This document shows, piece by piece, positions 59,501-64,000 of a stretch of DNA of 64,000 nt. The notes beneath the pieces are model-generated. The model was not told the DNA's origin and made no database searches. It saw only the letters and a program-made list of their open reading frames with translations. Origin of the DNA: Panagrolaimus kolymaensis. Taxonomy: Eukaryota; Nematoda; Chromadorea; Rhabditida; Panagrolaimidae. Made by a program: the position numbers and the translations under genes. Where the stretch lies: assembly GCA_028622995.1 (NCBI GenBank), contig JAJQJQ010000034.1, positions 1,178,001-1,242,000 on the forward strand, read 5' to 3'. Position 1 is the first letter of the stretch, and each line of letters begins with the position of its first letter.

Positions 59501-62500
59501 TATGAATAAATAGGATCTTCAGAAGAAAAAATAAATGTCTCCTCTTTTGTAGAGTCAAACATAGCAAATTTGCTTTTGATTTTTTACTAAAAATATTTAT
59601 TTAAATTTCTGAACCTGGCAAAATTAGAGATGAAGATTTTATTGAATTAAAAGGACCTCAGAAAATAAAATAAAAGTCTCCTCTTTTGTAGAGTCAAACA
59701 AAGCAAATTTGCTTTTGATTTTTAACTAAAAATATTTATTTAAATTTCTGAACCTGGCAAAATTAGAGATGAAGATTTTATTGAATTAAAACGACCTCAG
59801 AAAATAAAATAAAAGTCTCCTCTTTTGTAGAGTCAAACATAGCAAATTTGCTTTTGATTTTTAACTAAAAATATTTATTTAAATTTCTGAACCTGGCAAA
59901 ATTAGAGATGAAGATTTTATTGAATTAAAAGGACCTCAGAAAATAAAATTAAAGTCTCCTCTTTTGTAGAGTCAAACAAAGCAAATTTGCTTTTGATTTT
60001 TAACTAAAAATATTTATTTAAATTTCTGAACCTGGCAAAATTAGAGATGAAGATTTTATTGAATTAAAAGGACCTCAGAAAATAAACTAAAAGTCTCCTC
60101 TTTTGTAGAGTCAAACATAGCAAATTTGCTTTTGATTTTTAACTAAAAATATTTATTTAAATTTCTGAACCTGCCAAAACGGGTGATGACTATTTTTTAT
60201 GAATTAAAAGGACCTCAAAAAATAAAATAAAAGTCTCCTCTTTTGTAGAGTCAAACAAAGCAAATTTGCTTTTGATTTTTAACTAAAAATATTTGTTTAA
60301 ATTTCTGAACCTGGCAAAATTAGAGATGAAGATTTTATTGAATTAAAAGGACCTCAGAAAATAAAATTAAAGTCTCCTCTTTTGTAGAGTCAAACAAAGC
60401 AAATTTGCTTTTGATTTTTAACTAAAAATATTTATTTAAATTTCTGAACCTGCCAAAACGGGTGATGACTATTTTTTATGAATTAAAAGGACCTCAGAAA
60501 ATAAAATTAAAGTCTCCTCTTTTGTAGAGTCAAACAAAGCAAATTTGCTTTTGATTTTTAACTAAAAATATTTATTTAAATTTCTGAACCTGGCAAAATT
60601 AGAGATGAAGATTTTATTGAATTAAAAGGACCTCAGAAAATAAACTAAAAGTCTCCTCTTTTGTAGAGTCAAACATAGCAAATTTGCTTTTGATTTTTAA
60701 CTAAAAATATTTATTTAAATTTCTGAACCTGCCAAAACGGGTGATGACTATTTTTTATGAATTAAAAGGACCTCAAAAAATAAAATAAAAGTCTCCTCTT
60801 TTGTAGAGTCAAACAAAGCAAATTTGCTTTTGATTTTTAACTAAAAATATTTATTTAAATTTCTGAACCTGGCAAAATTAGAGATGAAGATTTTATTGAA
60901 TTAAAAGGACCTCAGAAAATAAAATTAAAGTCTCCTCTTTTGTAGAGTCAAACAAAGCAAATTTGCTTTTGATTTTTAACTAAAAATATTTATTTAAATT
61001 TCTGAACCTGCCAAAACGGGTGATGACTATTTTTTATGAATTAAAAGGACCTCAGAAAATAAAATTAAAGTCTCCTCTTTTGTAGAGTCAAACAAAGCAA
61101 ATTTGCTTTTGATTTTTAACTAAAAATATTTATTTAAATTTCTGAACCTGGCAAAATTAGAGATGAAGATTTTATTGAATTAAAAGGACCTCAGAAAATA
61201 AAATAAAAGTCTCCTCTTTTGTAGAGTCAAACAAAGCAAATTTGCTTTTGATTTTTTACTAAAAATATTTATTTAAATTTCTGAACCTGGCAAAATTAGA
61301 GATGAAGATTTTATTGAATTAAAAGGACCTCAGAAAATAAAATAAAAGTCTCCTCTTTTGTAGAGTCAAACATAGCAAATTTGCTTTTGATTTTTAACTA
61401 AAAATATTTATTTAAATTTCTGAACCTGCCAAAACGGGTGATGACTATTTTTTATGAATAAATAGGATCTTCAGAAGAAAAAATAAATGTCTCCTCTTTT
61501 GTAGAGTCAAACATAGCAAATTTGCTTTTGATTTTTTACTAAAAATATTTATTTAAATTTCTGAACCTGGCAAAATTAGAGATGAAGATTTTATTGAATT
61601 AAAAGGACCTCAGAAAATAAAATAAAAGTCTCCTCTTTTGTAGAGTCAAACATAGCAAATTTGCTTTTGATTTTTAACTAAAAATATTTATTTAAATTTC
61701 GGAACCTGGCAAAATTAGAGATGAAGATTTTATTGAATTAAAAGGACCTCAGAAAATAAAATAAAAGTCTCCTCTTTTGTAGAGTCAAACATAGCAAATT
61801 TGCTTTTGATTTTTTACTAAAAATATTTATTTAAATTTCTGAACCTGGCAAAATTAGAGATGAAGATTTTATTGAATTAAAAGGACCTCAGAAAATAAAA
61901 TAAAAGTCTCCTCTTTTGTAGAGTCAAACAAAGCAAATTTGCTTTTGATTTTTTACTAAAAATATTTATTTAAATTTCTGAACCTGGCAAAATTAGAGAT
62001 GAAGATTTTATTGAATTAAAAGGACCTCAGAAAATAAAATAAAAGTCTCCTCTTTTGTAGAGTCAAACATAGCAAATTTGCTTTTGATTTTTAACTAAAA
62101 ATATTTATTTAAATTTCTGAACCTGCCAAAACGGGTGATGACTATTTTATATGAATAAATAGGATCTTCAGAAGAAAAAATAAATGTCTCCTCTTTTGTA
62201 GAGTCAAACATAGCAAATTTGCTTTTGATTTTTTACTAAAAATATTTATTTAAATTTCTGAACCTGGCAAAATTAGAGATGAAGATTTTATTGAATTAAA
62301 AGGACCTCAGAAAATAAAATAAAAGTCTCCTCTTTTGTAGAGTCAAACATAGCAAATTTGCTTTTGATTTTTAACTAAAAATATTTATTTAAATTTCGGA
62401 ACCTGGCAAAATTAGAGATGAAGATTTTATTGAATTAAAAGGACCTCAAAAAATAAAATAAAAGTCTCCTCTTTTGTAGAGTCAAACAAAGCAAATTTGC

Positions 62501-64000
62501 TTTTGATTTTTTACTAAAAATATTTATTTAAATTTCTGAACCTGGCAAAATTAGAGATGAAGATTTTATTGAATTAAAAGGACCTCAGAAAATAAAATAA
62601 AAGTCTCCTCTTTTGTAGAGTCAAACAAAGCAAATTTGCTTTTGATTTTTAACTAAAAATATTTATTTAAATTTCTGAACCTGCCAAAACGGGTGATGAC
62701 TATTTTATATGAATAAATAGGATCTTCAGAAGAAAAAATAAATGTCTCCTCTTTTGTAGAGTCAAACATAGCAAATTTGCTTTTGATTTTTAACTAAAAA
62801 TATTTATTTAAATTTCGGAACCTGGCAAAATTAGAGATGAAGATTTTATTGAATTAAAAAAACCTCAGAAAATAAAATAAAAGTCTCCTCTTTTGTATAG
62901 TCAAACATAGCAAATTTGCTTTTGATTTTTAACTAAAAATATTTATTTAAATTTCTGAACCTGCCAAAACGGGTGATGACTATTTTTTATGAATAAATAG
63001 GATCTTCAGAAGAAAAAATAAATGTCTCCTCTTTTGTAGAGTCAAACATAGCAAATTTGCTTTTGATTTTTTACTAAAAATATTTATTTAAATTTCTGAA
63101 CCTGGCAAAATTAGAGATGAAGATTTTATTGAATTAAAAGGACCTCAGAAAATAAAATAAAAGTCTCCTCTTTTGTAGAGTCAAACATAGCAAATTTGCT
63201 TTTGATTTTTAACTAAAAATATTTATTTTAATTTCTGAACCTGGCAAAATTAGAGATGAAGATTTTATTGAATTAAAAGGACCTCAGAAAATAAAATAAA
63301 AGTCTCCTCTTTTGTAGAGTCAAACATAGCAAATTTGCTTTTGATTTTTAACTAAAAATATTTATTTAAATTTCTGAACCTGCCAAAACGGGTGATGACT
63401 ATTTTTTATGAATAAATAGGATCTTCAGAAGAAAAAATAAATGTCTCCTCTTTTGTAGAGTCAAACATAGCAAATTTGCTTTTGATTTTTTACTAAAAAT
63501 ATTTATTTAAATTTCTGAACCTGGCAAAATTAGAGATGAAGATTTTATTGAATTAAAAGGACCTCAGAAAATAAAATAAAAGTCTCCTCTTTTGTAGAGT
63601 CAAACATAGCAAATTTGCTTTTGATTTTTAACTAAAAATATTTATTTAAATTTCTGAACCTGGCAAAATTAGAGATGAAGATTTTATTGAATTAAAAGGA
63701 CCTCAGAAAATAAACTAAAAGTCTCCTCTTTTGTAGAGTCAAACAAAGCAAATTTGCTTTTGATTTTTAACTAAAAATATTTATTTAAATTTCTGAACCT
63801 GGCAAAATTAGAGATGAAGATTTTATTGAATTAAAAGGACCTCAGAAAATAAACTAAAAGTCTCCTCTTTTGTAGAGTCAAACATAGCAAATTTGCTTTT
63901 GATTTTTAACTAAAAATATTTATTTAAATTTCTGAACCTGCCAAAACGGGTGATGACTATTTTTTATGAATTAAAAGGACCTCAAAAAATAAAATAAAAG
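53541..64000. repeat. satellite II: 139-141 bp monomers, array runs past window end
   Basis: Anchor GTCTCCTCTTTTGTAGAGTC recurs about every 139 bp (type X, with GGCAAAATTAGAGATGAAG and GGACCTCAGAAAATAAAATA) or 141 bp (type Y, with GCCAAAACGGGTGATGACTA and GGATCTTCAGAAG). About 75 monomers lie in the window; the first (from about 53,541) is the most diverged. Every monomer has the self-complementary AGCAAATTTGCT, extended to AAAGCAAATTTGCTTT in the CAAAG variants. A seven-monomer block 56,046-57,022 (977 bp, order Y X X Y X X X) is repeated at 57,023-57,999 with the same sub-variants except one monomer. From about 60,180 to 61,080 some monomers are Y/X hybrids (GCCAAAACGG followed by GAATTAAAAGGACCTC). 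No coding capacity. Confidence 0.97.

Noticed and set aside
53541..64000. CRISPR-like or coding repeat array
   Set aside because: Monomers are adjoining, lack spacers, and have stops in all frames.

Overview
The window looks like AT-rich animal nuclear DNA, most likely from a nematode. The genes have many tiny introns (mostly 43-65 bp) with GTAAG-type donors and TTTTTAG/TTTTCAG acceptors. Several start codons sit just downstream of an unpaired acceptor, as trans-splicing would produce. The protein set is metazoan (UNC-24/STOML1, cysteine string protein, RD3, Timeless, ELL). The phylum is an inference; no rRNA, tRNA or mitochondrial marker is present.

Layout. 1-3,347: the last three quarters of a 5-oxoprolinase gene (+). 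3,827-7,637: an ELL-family transcription elongation factor (-). 7.65-14.0 kb: a 6.3 kb non-coding, A/T-homopolymer-rich gap between the divergent ELL and STOML1/UNC-24 genes. 14,001-15,544: UNC-24-like stomatin/SCP2 protein (+). 16,179-17,025: phosphomannomutase (+). 17,978-18,771: a trypsin-like pseudoprotease with a frameshift (+). 19,775-23,647: a 1,102-residue exportin of the XPO7/XPO4 group (-). 23.6-25.3 kb: gene debris and a foldback repeat. 25.29-32.18 kb: satellite I, 31 monomers of 232 or 203 bp organised mainly as a 667 bp higher-order repeat. 32.8-33.4 kb: a broken 3' piece of an SPB1/FTSJ3 gene. 33,577-34,593: mitochondrial ATP synthase gamma (-). 35,304-35,575: a hAT-type MITE. 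36,839-41,709: Timeless (+), with a 1.5 kb repeat-filled intron. 42,467-43,627: cysteine string protein (+). 44,246-45,379: RD3-family protein (-). 45.4-48.7 kb: non-coding with a segmental duplication and an LRR remnant. 48,719-51,852: an SRPK-type kinase with a C-terminal Cys/His module (+). 53,271-53,420: a second hAT-type MITE. 53.54-64.0 kb: satellite II, about 75 monomers of 139-141 bp running off the window end.

The genes are single-copy housekeeping or neuronal genes with no operon-like functional grouping. Neighbours are mostly convergent or divergent, and the OPLAH/ELL, protease/exportin and CSP/RD3 pairs share short or moderate 3' intergenic spaces. The unusual content is in the accessory DNA: two unrelated satellites (about 17 kb, a quarter of the window), two short hAT-like elements with intact 8 bp target duplications and GC-rich cores, a UUCG-hairpin repeat inside the timeless intron, and several gene fragments. 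Several fragments are out of frame at A/T homopolymers, so part of the decay may be assembly error. All exon boundaries were assigned by eye from frame, splice consensus and remembered family similarity; no alignment was run.
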